From positions 205,132 through 269,131 of the forward strand of contig JACEEZ010009492.1 of NCBI GenBank assembly GCA_016584305.1: DNA of 64,000 nt, given 5' to 3'. Below are positions 22,333 to 32,459 of this stretch, in pieces. This DNA comes from Chionoecetes opilio (lineage: Eukaryota; Arthropoda; Malacostraca; Decapoda; Majidae). Under the pieces are notes generated by a model. It did not search any database. It was not told the DNA's origin and saw nothing but the letters and a program-made list of their open reading frames with translations. Every line of letters begins with the position of its first letter. The first letter of the stretch is position 1. The translations under genes were made by a program, and so were the position numbers.

Positions 22333-23284
22333 GGGGGAACAAACGGTAAAGCCAGACCTGTCAGCCCGCTAACCTATAGCTACATGTACTAGGTAGACAA
22401 GAAGGCCAAATGTTAACAGCAAAGGCTACGCTTCTAACCTTTATTTACAACTTAGGATTCGTACAGTAATTAAGTATCTCATCGAAGTGCGTTATTATCA
22501 ATTCACATTACTGTTTAACGAGCGCAAAAATATACGTAAAAAGACAGTGAAGGTGAGAATATTTAATAATTGAGGAACAAAATGAGGTCGCTACATGGTG
22601 GATATGCCGACTGCCCTCTGACTGCGAATGGCAGCTAGCTGCTTCCTGACGGAGAACATCTATCATGTCGATACATGGTGAGATGCATTACTCCGATATT
22701 GTGGAGGGACAGGCTGCCACCTGCCGAAGAACAACAGTGCAGTTGAGAGAGGCCGCTGCCTCAGCTGTCTTCGCTTCCCGTGACTCTCTGAGGTGTGTCA
22801 GGGCGGCCTCCTGACGAGAAATACATGCTGCGTTAACATGTTGAGATACCGGCTGCCCGGTGACAGAGGAATGCAGGCAAGGCCTCCTGGACAGAACGCC
22901 ACGCCCTGTATACATGCAACCGTAACAAGCAAAGCTAAAGCTTCCTTATTTACAAGAAGATTCGTCTCTCATCGAGTGGTGCTTGTATATATTCACATTA
23001 CTGGGTATACGACGCAAAAGATATACTTAAGAAAACAGTGAAATGAAAAAATGTATAAATGATGAAGATGGGTGGGTAAATCCACCCAGAGTATCCTACG
23101 GCGATTACTCCCGCCACGGAAATCTCCGGCCGTGGGGTCGCTGAGGTGAAGGGCAGGAGCCGGAGCAAGCGTGTTGCCGGACAGAAGTCTCCGCGCGGGG
23201 AATTAAATGAAAGTAATCATCGACCTCTGGCGGCGCTACATGGCATCCGAAAACACAACCGTCTTGTATAACCAAAACCTCCTG
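22333..23284 (-). mobile_element. Right arm of the 6.4-kb foldback element
   Basis: Inverted partner of 16892-17705. The outer end reads GTATAACCAAAACCTCCTG, complement of the left terminus with one extra base. It is longer than the left arm because of extra internal duplication (blocks with ACATGGTG/CCGACTG and TGTTGAGATACCGGCTGCC). No matching target-site duplication is evident next to 16892 and 23284. Confidence 0.75.
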
Positions 23285-24410
23285 GGCCAATGCTGAGAGT
23301 GAGCTAGGGCGCCCTATCCACTAGGCGCCTGTGGTAAAGGGCGAAACGCCTCCCACCGCAATGCTCAGTCGAGATTGCTGCCTTAGTGGCACCGCCTAAA
23401 GCGCTTGAAAACTAAGGCATGGTCAGACCCTGACTTAGTGAGCTGCTGTGGGCCTTTGGACAGACATTCATCTTCTGTTTATAAAGCAAATACAAGCCTG
23501 GTTTTCAGTTCCTACAACGTAACATTGTGTTTAACATATTAATAGTGTTGCAAGTGTGTATGAATGATCGTGCAAGACTAATGCGGCATTCTAGGTTTGT
23601 TATATGCTGTGATAAAAGAATGTTGTGTTGTGTGTTTGTTAGGGGCGGCGGCCGGGCGGCGGGCGGCAGGTGTCTCCGCCCGCACTAAATATTGTCTATT
23701 ATAACGTATTAATCATACGAACCGAGATGATATTTAGGACAGATGACCTACCATCATCTTCACGAGACCTTAGTGCATATCAGAATGTTAAAAATTGCAG
23801 TAAACTATACCTTAATAAGATAACGAGAGCAAATGAAATCGGGTATAAACTTTTTTTCACCTTTTTTTATTCATCTTCTCCTTATTCCTGGGAATGTTGC
23901 TGGCTTAAATTTTCACTCCTGTCCCGGAATCGCCACCCTAACGATTATCATGGTTATGCAACGTCCCCTAAAATGCAAAATATATAAGTGGTCCAAACCT
24001 GCGTTGAATCGTCAAACTTGTGATGACACAGCGTTTTGGGGGGAGAGCGGTGTATCCTTGCCATAAGTGCTTGGTTAGGGAGGGAGGGACTAACATTCCT
24101 TGCTTCGCAAGAGACGTGGTTCATCTTGTATTGGTCGAAGCTCCTAAGCAGCGCCTCAGATAGGCAAGCGTGATTGGCTAGTAGGATTCTCGGACCACGC
24201 CCACGCCATAGGCTTGAGGTGTAAGGCAGTGCAAAGCGCCTGAACTTTGACTGTGACAATGTGCTTAGTCGTGCCTTAGCCTGGGCCGTTACAAAAGCGC
24301 CTGAAGACTGTAAGGGCGCTCTTTTCGCCTTACCCTCTATGGATGCACTTCTCAGCATCTCCCCCCGAACCGCTACAACAACCGCAGCCGCGCCGCGCGC
24401 AGGCAGCCGC
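23285..24410. other. No confirmed gene; possible small exon at 23655-23681
   Basis: A GC-rich 27-bp stretch from about 23641 follows a TTTGTTAG and precedes a GTGTCTCC, so it could be a 9-codon in-frame exon of the coiled-coil gene, but the evidence is only splice-like dinucleotides and composition. The rest holds no supported ORF. A block with GCGCCTGAA and TTAGTCGTGCCTTAG at about 24235-24310 resembles the inverse of 23380-23430. Confidence 0.35.
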
Positions 24411-24414
24411 GCCG

Positions 24415-24541
24415 CCCGCGTCATCTCATACGTACAGACATACCGACTGCCCACGCCTCGACTAACATACTCGACACATAAACATACACACGCCCACACC
24501 TCGACTAACATACTCAGACCAACACAAAGTGTACAACAATA

Positions 24542-24624
<83 letters not shown>

Positions 24625-24790
24625 TAATAGTATGTATATATATATTATATTTATTTTATATATATATATATATATATATGTTAGTCGAGGTGTGGGCGTG
24701 TGTATGTTTATGTGTCTGAGTATGTTAGTCGGGGCGTGGGGTGTGTATGTCTGTACGTCTGGATGTACGCGGGCGGCGCCGGTGTGAGGG
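24415..24790. repeat. Palindrome with (TA)n core
   Basis: The left side (about 24425-24520) contains CCCACACCTCGACTAACATA and ACAGACATACCGACTGCCC. The right side (about 24680-24760) contains the inverse, TATGTTAGTCGAGGTGTGGG-like blocks. Between them lies (TA)n from 24541 to 24680. The structure would extrude as a cruciform and is a likely fragile or length-variable site. Confidence 0.75.
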
Positions 24791-24814
24791 TAGCCTACCC
24801 CAAACACACAAAGA

Positions 24815-24960
24815 GAGGGTGACGTCATGTGCGAGGATGGGGTCCTATTGGAGTGCGCACGACGTTACGCAGCGTGATTGGGGGGGGTTTAGGAGGCGGG
24901 CAGAAAAAAGGGGGGACGGGAGAGAAGCCCGCGGCCGAGCAGGGTAACGGGAGGAGGAGA
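24815..24960 (+). promoter_or_regulatory. Candidate promoter: CRE, two CCAAT-type boxes, GC-rich
   Basis: A perfect cAMP-response-element palindrome TGACGTCA lies at 24820-24827. ATTGG (inverse CCAAT) follows at 24847-24851 and 24877-24881, then GGGAGGCGG-like G-rich sequence. The spacing resembles a TATA-less metazoan promoter. No downstream ORF can be tied to it, and similar motif clusters occur inside transposons in this window (46549-46681), so it may be transposon-borne. Confidence 0.35.
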
Positions 24961-25069
24961 AATTCCGCTAATGAAATTCCGCTTCTTTTCCCATATTCTC
25001 CATGTAAAAAGTTTTCTCGCAAAGTATTAAATGACGAAGAGTTTAAATAGAATATTAAGTACATGCATA

Positions 25070-25460
25070 TTTCTTGAGTCTCATAATGGCAGTTAGTAGT
25101 GTTTTTTTTACGGTTTTTTATTTGATAATATTATAGAACAAACATTTCCGAAGATAACAGTATACCTTTTATACTGATAAACATATATTAGTAGGGGAAA
25201 ATTAGCATAAGCTGGCAAAACGGGAGGCAAGTGGAGTTTGTTGGTCCTCCAGCTCGCATTTCCCGGTTTTTCGCCTGCACAGCGAGGGCTGTGGGCGTCA
25301 CGTGCAAGGGCCCTATTAGGTTAAGTAAACAATGCTCAGGTTAAGCTAGTGAACTCAAGGTTTGGAATGACCTTGAATGAACTAGCAGGGGTTATGGGGG
25401 GGGGGGGGAACATTTTGTGTCAGGAGAGTATTGGTTGAAACTACATATGCATATTTACCA
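25070..25460. other. No gene recognised
   Basis: AT-rich sequence with a run of 13 G at about 25397-25409. No supported feature. Confidence 0.5.
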
Positions 25461-25463
25461 TAT

Positions 25464-26151
25464 TGTTACGCCCTGGACCCCACCAACACTTCAGGTGTCT
25501 CAGGTGAGGCTGTGCAGGGTGGGTTACAATACCCGCTGCTGCTTGACTTACTTCTGCAGCGACTATAGTTCGGTGTGTAGGGGGGATGCGAGCTGGTATA
25601 CTTCACGTAGTCAATCAACACAAAGGCGAAGGAAACACTGTGGACTCATTTCTTGGTTACTGAACAAAGCCACAAGCCACCTAATTACAACATGTACGTC
25701 ATCTAACCTCCAACCTCTTCCTTCGGCTGTCGTAAGGATCAAGACGCTACCACACCACAGTCACAGTTCCCCCACGGCACCACAGCCACCCCACCACAAC
25801 CACACACTACCACGCCACCACAGTTCCCCCCCACGTCACCACGCTACCACGCGACTCCTCTCTACGGAGCGGCGCACTTCTTTCCTCCATGACGTCTTCT
25901 TTCTCACTCCCTTTGTGCCGGGAGCAGGCACCCACCCTCCCATCCTTCTGGCACCGCTTCCCGCCCGCACCCAACACCCACCCACCCGCATTCAAGGTTG
26001 CCTCACCACCACCACCTCATGTGCACTGCCTGGTCTTTGTGTGCCAGGAAGGAGGCACCCTTCACGCGCGCCACCGCCACCCGCTCATACACACAGACAC
26101 ACGCAACACCACCACGTACATGCCTCCCCCACCACCTCTACCTGCATAACA
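25464..26151 (-). mobile_element. LTR of a Gypsy-type element (copy 1, 3' LTR orientation)
   Basis: The segment is bounded by TGTTACG and CATAACA, giving 5-bp terminal inverted TGTTA/TAACA, about 688 bp. A second copy with the same boundaries lies at 56072-60364, interrupted by a LINE. Read on the - strand, the LTR start is immediately preceded by TTTAAAGGGGGGCAG, a polypurine tract. That identifies this copy as the 3' LTR of a - strand element whose internal sequence would lie at higher coordinates. The 25470-26150 translation is Pro/His/Thr-rich and I do not regard it as a gene. Confidence 0.7.
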
Positions 26152-26170
26152 CTGCCCCCCCTTTAAAACT
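26152..26170 (-). promoter_or_regulatory. Polypurine tract of the LTR element
   Basis: CTGCCCCCCCTTTAAAACTG on the + strand reads on the - strand as a purine run ending GGGGGGCAG directly against the LTR TGTTA. This is the site where plus-strand DNA synthesis is primed in LTR retroelements. Confidence 0.65.
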
Positions 26171-26256
26171 GTGACCGTCCTCGGTCACCAATGCCACTAC
26201 CACAAGCACTTACTACTAAGACAAACAGGATCATAGCAACATCCCAGCAAACACAA

Positions 26257-26642
26257 ATACGGAGGGCCTCCGGAGGCCCTCCGTATGTCTTACCGGCGAC
26301 CCGACGGAAGTGTACGACGTAGGGCCGCTGGGAATTTGCTCAGAGGCTCACCGGCGGGCCGCTCATAGCGGCCCGCCGTAGGGCATATGACCATTTGCCG
26401 CTGTTATATTAACTGATTGAGGAATATTTATGGTTATACTTTCTAAGTATATTGCAGATATCGTAATGTTTTAAGGGGTGTTGCACAACCCATTAGCCGA
26501 TTAATAGACTAATGGGCTGTTCAACACTTATTAAAACATTACTATATCTGCAATATATTTAGAACTAGCCGCAAAGCCGCCCTCCGGGCGGACTTTTTGG
26601 CTAGCTCCTGCGGAGGGCTATTGGTGGGCCTTCGGCCCACCA
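26257..26642. other. Cluster of strong hairpins of unknown identity
   Basis: Successive inverted repeats: a perfect 30-bp palindrome at 26257-26286 (half-site ATACGGAGGGCCTCC); a 12-bp stem with a CAT loop at 26352-26378 (CGGCGGGCCGCT); a long imperfect inverted repeat at about 26446-26562 (arms with TATTGCAGATAT--TAATGTTTTAA); a 6-bp stem at 26577-26591 (CCGCCC TCC GGGCGG); and a 9-bp stem with a TTC loop at 26622-26642 (TGGTGGGCC). GC content of the first, second, fourth and fifth is far above the surroundings. I do not recognise the family. Confidence 0.7.
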
Positions 26643-26651
26643 CAAACACAG

Positions 26652-26722
26652 ACTCTCCAGATAGCCCCTTCTAACTTTCCTGAAATCATGGATGTAGAAA
26701 TGTATGTATTAACGCCAACCCA
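26652..26722 (-). mobile_element. Fragment of the Tc1-type MITE
   Basis: CTCCAGATAGCCCCTTCTAA, then CTGAAATCATGGATGTAGAA, then TATTAACGCCA is the inverse of 60645-60712 in copy 2 (and 20650-20715 in copy 1). It is an internal fragment without termini. Confidence 0.75.
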
Positions 26723-26905
26723 TTCACATCACCCCCAACCCATCATCACCCCCCACCCATTCACTCACCCATTACCCATCACCCCCCCACCCATTCACTC
26801 ACCCATTACCCATCACCCCCCCCTATTCCCTCACCCATCACCCCCCACCCATCACCCCACACCCATTACCTTACCCATTCACTCACCCATTACCCATCAC
26901 CCTAC
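26717..26905. repeat. CCCATTCACTCACCCATTACC minisatellite
   Basis: Short units of CCCAT(C/T)AC and CCCATTCACTCACCCATTAC in tandem, followed directly by the AATT-flanked MITE. Confidence 0.85.
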
Positions 26906-26923
26906 ATCAAGGTTTCCTCAATT

Positions 26924-27802
26924 AGAGAGAACTGCAACTCCGAAATGCCAGTGGTCGCTGGCAGTTTTAACTCACAATTTGGTGAAAAGTTGGTCAACTT
27001 GAATGAAAAATATGGGCTTATTCCACTGCACTTAAAACACACAAGTATAATATTAAGAACGATTTTCTGCTACATGTATATTGCATAGGTGCCTGATTCT
27101 GTAAAACATTGTATATAACCAAATAACCAAGCAGGTTATAGTTGAGGAGGCGAAATAAATGCTACTCTATGATATTATATAGTCAATAACGAATGTTTAG
27201 AAGTTATCTATATCGAGGCAGTCATATTTTCCTGTTATTATTGTGTATCAATCAGATAGAAAGCCTGGAAGTGCAATGAGTCGACGCGTGAAGTGGCAAT
27301 GTTTTGATTCAATCTCCCCGCCACAATCTCCCCGCCCACCACTCCCCGCCGCGGCACGTCGCCTCCACAATTATAACCTACATTGTCGCAGCAACAAGCC
27401 GATTTCGGCATTCTTTATTCTTCGTTTTTCCAAGGCATTGCTTATTGTATTTTGACAAGCGTTTGCCAGATGCAGCAGTACTGTCTTAGAAAACAGTGTG
27501 AACATCGCCCAAATTTTACATGCCACAATATACATGTAAAAAATATATTAAGCTTTGCTACTCGAGGCGAGTAATTTGCATTAAATTGCTATTATAGAAC
27601 GTTCCATCGTATTGCATGTCATCCATATAATTAGTAGAACAACAGAAGAACTATATTTTTTGGTATTCAGATGCGGTGCATCAATGTTTATCGCGAAATT
27701 AATTTATGAAAAATATTAGTCGCGGAGGGAAAACACAGTAGACCAACCTTTGAGTTAAAACTGCCAGCGACCACTGGCATTTCTTGAGTTTCAGTTCTCT
27801 CC
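26924..27802 (+). mobile_element. AATT-flanked MITE, copy 1 (879 bp)
   Basis: Termini are AGAGAGAACTG (left) and CAGTTCTCTCC (right). The inverted repeats extend about 50 bp and include AAATGCCAGTGGTCGCTGGC and its inverse. AATT flanks both ends (26920-26923 and 27803-27806), read as a 4-bp target-site duplication. The copy at 49171-50048 is collinear but inverted and about as long (878 bp). Within it, ORFs of 61-70 codons match no domain I know. The superfamily is undecided: a 4-bp AATT duplication fits neither piggyBac (TTAA) nor Tc1 (TA). Confidence 0.85.
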
Positions 27803-27959
27803 AATTCTCGCAACCCACTTTTTTTTCACAATTCTCGCTAATAGGCTGCTAAAAAAAAAAATGATCGGATCATCCCCAAAATGGCCTTAAAACCTTCCCC
27901 TGGTCAACCTGGTTCCAAAACTGTGCCATATGATGGGATTGCGCCACGGGGGGCGGAAT

Positions 27960-27963
27960 CTAT

Positions 27964-28020
<57 letters not shown>

Positions 28021-28035
28021 ACACACACACACAAA
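27960..28035. repeat. (CA)n microsatellite
   Basis: (AC)n of about 35 units with a single AGAC interruption. The surrounding 27810-28190 has no gene I can support. Confidence 0.9.
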
Positions 28036-28611
28036 CTTTCGCTTATATTATTATAGAAGTATAACCATAAATATTCCTGTCGTTATCCAGTAATACGATG
28101 AAAAGGAGATCATAATTGCTACGGACATTGTTTATTTCATAAGTACAAAACATTTTCGTTATTGGGTTTACATGCTGGTGTACGTGGAACACTTGTAGGG
28201 TGGTGTGGGGGGACACCGTACATTATGGAAAAATTTTCATAAAAAATCCATTTTTACCTGAGAAGTGCACACTGTGCCCAAACAAACTTCACAATAGGGC
28301 CCCCACCTATGGTACCCTCATGAATACTTAACTCAGATAATAAGGGTCTTTAAAGGGTTTTTTTATAATTTTTGGCACCTCGTCCGGTGTCCCCCCCACG
28401 AGGGGGACACCGGATCAGGTATGGGGGGGCAACCGTATGATATTTTTAACTCATATTACATCAAACATTATTGTGTTTTTTTTGCCTGAAATCAACATAT
28501 ATGCAAAGCCTAGACACCCACCTTATTATTAGGTGATGAAATGAAAGATAAGCTCATAAAAAATAGCATTTATTAAAAGATAGGTCTAGTATTTTTATGC
28601 TCACTATTCGA

Positions 28612-31222
28612 AGTGCATCATGAAGGCATGCAGGGGGGGAAACACCTTCACCGGGTCAGCCTGCCTCTTGGTGATGCCCTTGCGGGTTTCCACCAGGACA
28701 CCCTTGCACTGTTCTGGATCAACAAAAGCTTCATCTAGGATGGTAGGGAAGGTGAACGTGTCCGGGTGTTAGCGGACTTCATCGGAGGAAAGAAAGGTTT
28801 AATTTTCCATCCTCCATGTGGCCAACCTTGAGCAAACATAGCACACTAATGTGCCCACACCCCTTCCTCCTCCAGCTTCAGCTGAACCAGAACAAAGTCC
28901 CCCACCTGTGTTTTGTTTTCGCAGCAAAAGGATATGATCCCTGCAGTCCGGTGCCCTCGTCGTCCACCTCATCCGAGTACTCGGAGGAGTCGCCCAGCTG
29001 AAGTGGGACATCATCAACCTCTCCCGTCAGTGGTGTTTTCCTCCGGGACAGGCACAGACTTCTTCCGCGGGTGGACCCTTCTTTTTTCCCAATGTTTTCT
29101 TTTCAGCCCTGCCTTCTTTTTGTCTTCCAGCTTCTGCCTCTTCTCTGCCTTCAAACTCAGGTCAGATATTGCCTCCTCATTCTCGGTTAAAAATGCAGGC
29201 CCGCACCTTCTTCCGTCCCTTTCCATAAGGACGAGGATTACCTTAGGGAACGGCCGACACACTCTGGGTTAGTCTGTCTTTTGAGAAGGGTGTCCTGGGG
29301 TGGCAGGGTGCGTCGTGCTCGGGCCCGGGGTGGCAGGGTGCATCGTGCTGGGCCCGGGGTGGCAGGCTCTGTCATGCTGGGGCTCGGGGTGGCAGGCTTT
29401 TGCCCGTGCGGGGGCCCGGGGTGGCAGGGGGCGTCGTGCTGGGGCCCGGGGTGGCAGGCTCTGTCGTGCTGGGGCCCGGGTGGCAGGTTCTGTCGTGCTG
29501 GTGCTCGGGTGGCAGGCTCTGTCGTGCTGGGGCCCGGGGTGGCAGGCACATCATCTAGCCTGGGAGACACAGCGGGAAGGGTATAGCTTCTGGGGTATGG
29601 CCTTCACCAGTCGCTCCTCTCCATCTAAAACTTCCTTCATCAGAAGAAGTTGGAGTAACTTCCCCCTACAAATTCTGGTGGGGGCCGGTCGCCGGTTACA
29701 TGCGCTCCTACAAACACATCATCGGGGAAGATGTTGCGATTGAGGGGCCATATACCAGTCGCCCGGAACCACTGAGAATGTTGGAGGGGGTAGTGGCTTT
29801 GGTCCATGCCTCAGAGCAAATCTGGCAACTTGTGGGACTGTTATGTGCTCGTTAGGGTGCATGAGCGCGGTGGTCGTTCAGTAGGGCACGCAGGAATGTC
29901 TTAAAGGGACCAAAGAAACTCACATCCAATGGCTGGAGTTTGTCTGTTGTATGCGGAGGCAAGTAACAATCACGTTTACCATGCATTTATCGCAAACTCA
30001 ACAGGCTGAATGTTCATGTGACATTCAGCATTGTCCATGATCAGAAGAATCTTGTTCTCTACAGAAGAACAAGACTTCTCATGGAATGCTGAAGTGTCTG
30101 CACGAAGCATTCACCATCATCCAGCCACTAGGATGCAATATCCCTTTGGAACCAAAGATCGTTTCCTCATGAAAGCGGGATTCCATCGGCTCTGGGAATT
30201 ATTAACACTGGAGGGAGGGGGACTGCCCCAAAGCTTTTATAATGCCCACAAACGTCATGCTGTCCCCCGCGTTAAACGAGTTACCTGCGGGCTATGGCTG
30301 GCCTCTCGCACACACAACCTTGACGGGCTTCATAACAGTCGACAATGAACTCTCATCCAAATTGTATTTTCCGGTCCGGCGTGAATGTGTACTTCTCCAA
30401 AGCTAATGTGTAAGCCTTAAAGAAGGTTTCCACATTGACTTTGTTGAAGGGAACAATCCCGGCATGGACATTGCCTTCCGGAGCCTTCAATACAAGGTTT
30501 TGGATGACGGTTCATGAAGGATAGTACCAGTCCCTTGTCGCCATTTTCTCTTTCTCCCAGGCAGCAGGGATGCTCTTGCTCCCACAAACTATGGCATACT
30601 GGTACACCATCCTACGCACAATCGTTCATGGCAGGCCGTAGAACATCTTGCTGCTGGATGGTATAATCAGCAATGTATATTTCTTTTTGAGGCTGAAAAC
30701 CCTATTGCTACGGGAAGCAACAGCATATAGGTAACTCCATCCGACAGCCTTCTTCGATAGATAGAAGGCGTCCTGTAACAAAAGAATGAATTAGGACTTA
30801 AAAAGGCCCTTGCTGGCAACAAAAGTTGCAAAAAAATTAATAAATAGAGCGCTTGAAGGCATCCTTTACAAAAGAAATTAATTAGACTTAAGAAGGCCCC
30901 TTTCTGGCAATAAAAGCTAACAAAAATGAATAAATTTTAAAATCTATAAATCTAAGACCCTTAAGCTATCCCTGGTCTTTTTTGCATGACCTCATCCCAG
31001 GGGGACCAAGAAGACGTGGGATGAGGTTTATACAAAAAGACCTTGGGAGATATGGAAATAAATAGAGCAACTTACCCCAAGAGTTGTTTTCTTGTGTTGA
31101 CTGTCAGCGGCTTCTTTCAGGCTGCAGCTAGTGGCCACGCGGTGCTTAAAGGCAGCCTCCAGGTCAGTGCGGTCCATCTGCTTGTCGCTCTTCCTGACAT
31201 ATTTGCGAGGGATGATGACGGT
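28612..31222 (-). pseudogene. pogo/Tigger-like (jerky-type DDE) transposase, spliced and broken
   Basis: - strand. Exon 1 (31210 to 31076) encodes PRKYVRKSDKQMDRTDLEAA, a basic HTH-type N-terminus; where MPRK would start, the codon is ATC instead of ATG. It ends at a CTTGGG|GTAAGT donor. Exon 2 starts at 30772 after TTTGTTACAG (phase 0). Downstream in shifting frames: MVYQYAIVCGSKSIPAAWEK; NVETFFKAYTLALEKYTFTP; LDESSLSTVMKPVKVVCARG (first catalytic Asp, 30355-30357); ILLIMDNAECHMNI (second Asp, 30033-30035); KLQPLDVSFFGPFKTFLRAL (third acidic residue, 29923-29925). The triad and the L-Q-P-L-D-x-x-x-F-G-P-F-K block are diagnostic of the pogo branch of Tc1/mariner. A Pro-rich tail encoded by the minisatellite at 29290-29560 precedes a last segment with DEAFVDPEQCKGVLVETRKG. 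At least five frameshifts and several stops make it non-functional. Confidence 0.8.
29285..29560. repeat. 33-bp GC-rich minisatellite inside the transposase gene
   Basis: About eight units of GTGCTGGGGCCCGGGGTGGC AGGCTCTGTC-type sequence. On the - strand it reads as repeats of P-A-T-P-G-P-S-T-T-E, in the frame that would continue the transposase C-terminal region. Several one-base losses shift the frame between Pro/Gly/Thr-rich readings. Confidence 0.8.
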
Positions 31223-31224
31223 GA

Positions 31225-31315
31225 TGGCGGTAGGTTAGGTTAGATCTGAAAAAAGTTAATGACATTAGCATCATGCATAGTTAGGTTAGGTTAGTTTAGG
31301 TTAGCTTAGCTTAGT
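31225..31315. repeat. Short TTAGG-type tract
   Basis: GGTTAGGTTAG and a second GGTTAGGTTAGTTTAGGTTA block lie just upstream of the transposase exon 1 on the - strand. Confidence 0.7.
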
Positions 31316-31384
31316 ATTTTTTACAGTGTAGAGGGGATTCTTGCATGGCCACCATATTTTTTTGGGACTATGAGTCTGGCAATA

Positions 31385-32040
31385 TATGTGGGGGATCACC
31401 GAACGTCCTGCCCCCAAAATATGCAGTGTTAAATGTTTTTTTTAACCATAAAAAATTAAATTTTAGAATCATTCTAATAACATAATCACTTATATAATAG
31501 TTAGTTCATGTGCTTATAGCATAATACACTGATATAGCATCATAAATTTTAATACCAATCACCTTCAACTTTACACCAACAAAAAAACACTGTTCCCATT
31601 TAATTTAAATGCCTAGTTCACCACCACCATTTAAAATCTGCTAATATGCATAGTCAGTCCACTTTTTCTTATGTTTTTCTAAGTATTTTTAAAAAAATAT
31701 AGATTTTCCAAAATCGTAGTTTATGCGGGGATCACCGAACGTCATGCCCCGAAAATATGCAGTGTTAAAAGGTTTTTTTTAACCATAAAAAATTTATTCT
31801 AGAATCATTCTAATAACATAAATCACTTATATAATAGTTAGTTCATGTGCTTATAGCATAATAACACTGATTAGCATCATAATTTAATACCCAAACACCT
31901 TCAACTTTATGCCAAAAAAAACACTGTTCCATTTAATTTAAATGCCTAGTTCACCACCACCCTTTAATATCATGCGAATATACATAGTCAATCACTGTTT
32001 GTTATGTTTGTGTAGGTATTTCAAAAGATATAGCTTTTTC
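31385..32040. repeat. Tandem duplication of about 340 bp near the right end of the pogo element
   Basis: 31390-31700 and 31728-32040 are collinear: GGGGATCACCGAACGTC, AAAATATGCAGTGTTAAA, TTCTAGAATCATTCTAATAA, GTTAGTTCATGTGCTTATAG and AATGCCTAGTTCACCACCAC occur in both. They differ by scattered substitutions and small indels. Confidence 0.85.
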
Positions 32041-32459
32041 AAAATTTCACTGTACGTTGATCCCCGCACTTCACCATACGTTGATCCCCCGCGCCACCAA
32101 TTTTTTTGTAAATAATGCCACCGCGGCCTGTTCGAAAGCATGCACTACTTTTTCACTCAATAACATGTCAATACGGTTATACCTCGTATTGCAACTTACC
32201 TCAAAAGAATCACGCCATCACAGCCGACATGAGACACTATATAAGAACGGCGAAAAGTAACAAGGAACATACGAAAAATAAAATTTCTTACCTGGTAAAC
32301 ACGGAGGTGACGCTGACGCTACCCTGTTGCTCGCATGTAGTTCACTGAGGGTGGCGCTGCATCCGTGGTGGCATGGTGGCGCGAAATTTGAATTAATTTT
32401 CGCGTTGTAGCCTTCGTACGGTGATCCCCCCCGTTCGGTGTGACCCCACCCCACCCTAC

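Larger units (their letters stand above)
28198..32456 (-). mobile_element. pogo/Tigger-type DNA transposon (4.26 kb)
   Basis: Terminal inverted repeats are GGGTGGTGTGGGGGGACACC at the left and, inverted, GGGTGGGGTGGGGTCACACC at the right, with TA on both sides (28196-28197 and 32457-32458). Subterminal repeats are present: CCGGTGTCCCCC with its inverse at 28383-28413, and repeated GATCACCGAACGTC and TGATCCCC blocks at the right (31395, 31731, 32065-32090, 32420). These look like multiple transposase-binding sites. The - strand encodes a decayed transposase (see the transposase entry). Confidence 0.75.

Noticed and set aside
25417..26166. 249-codon Pro/His/Thr-rich open frame
   Set aside because: It lies within an LTR with TGTTA/TAACA ends; the second LTR copy does not preserve the frame.
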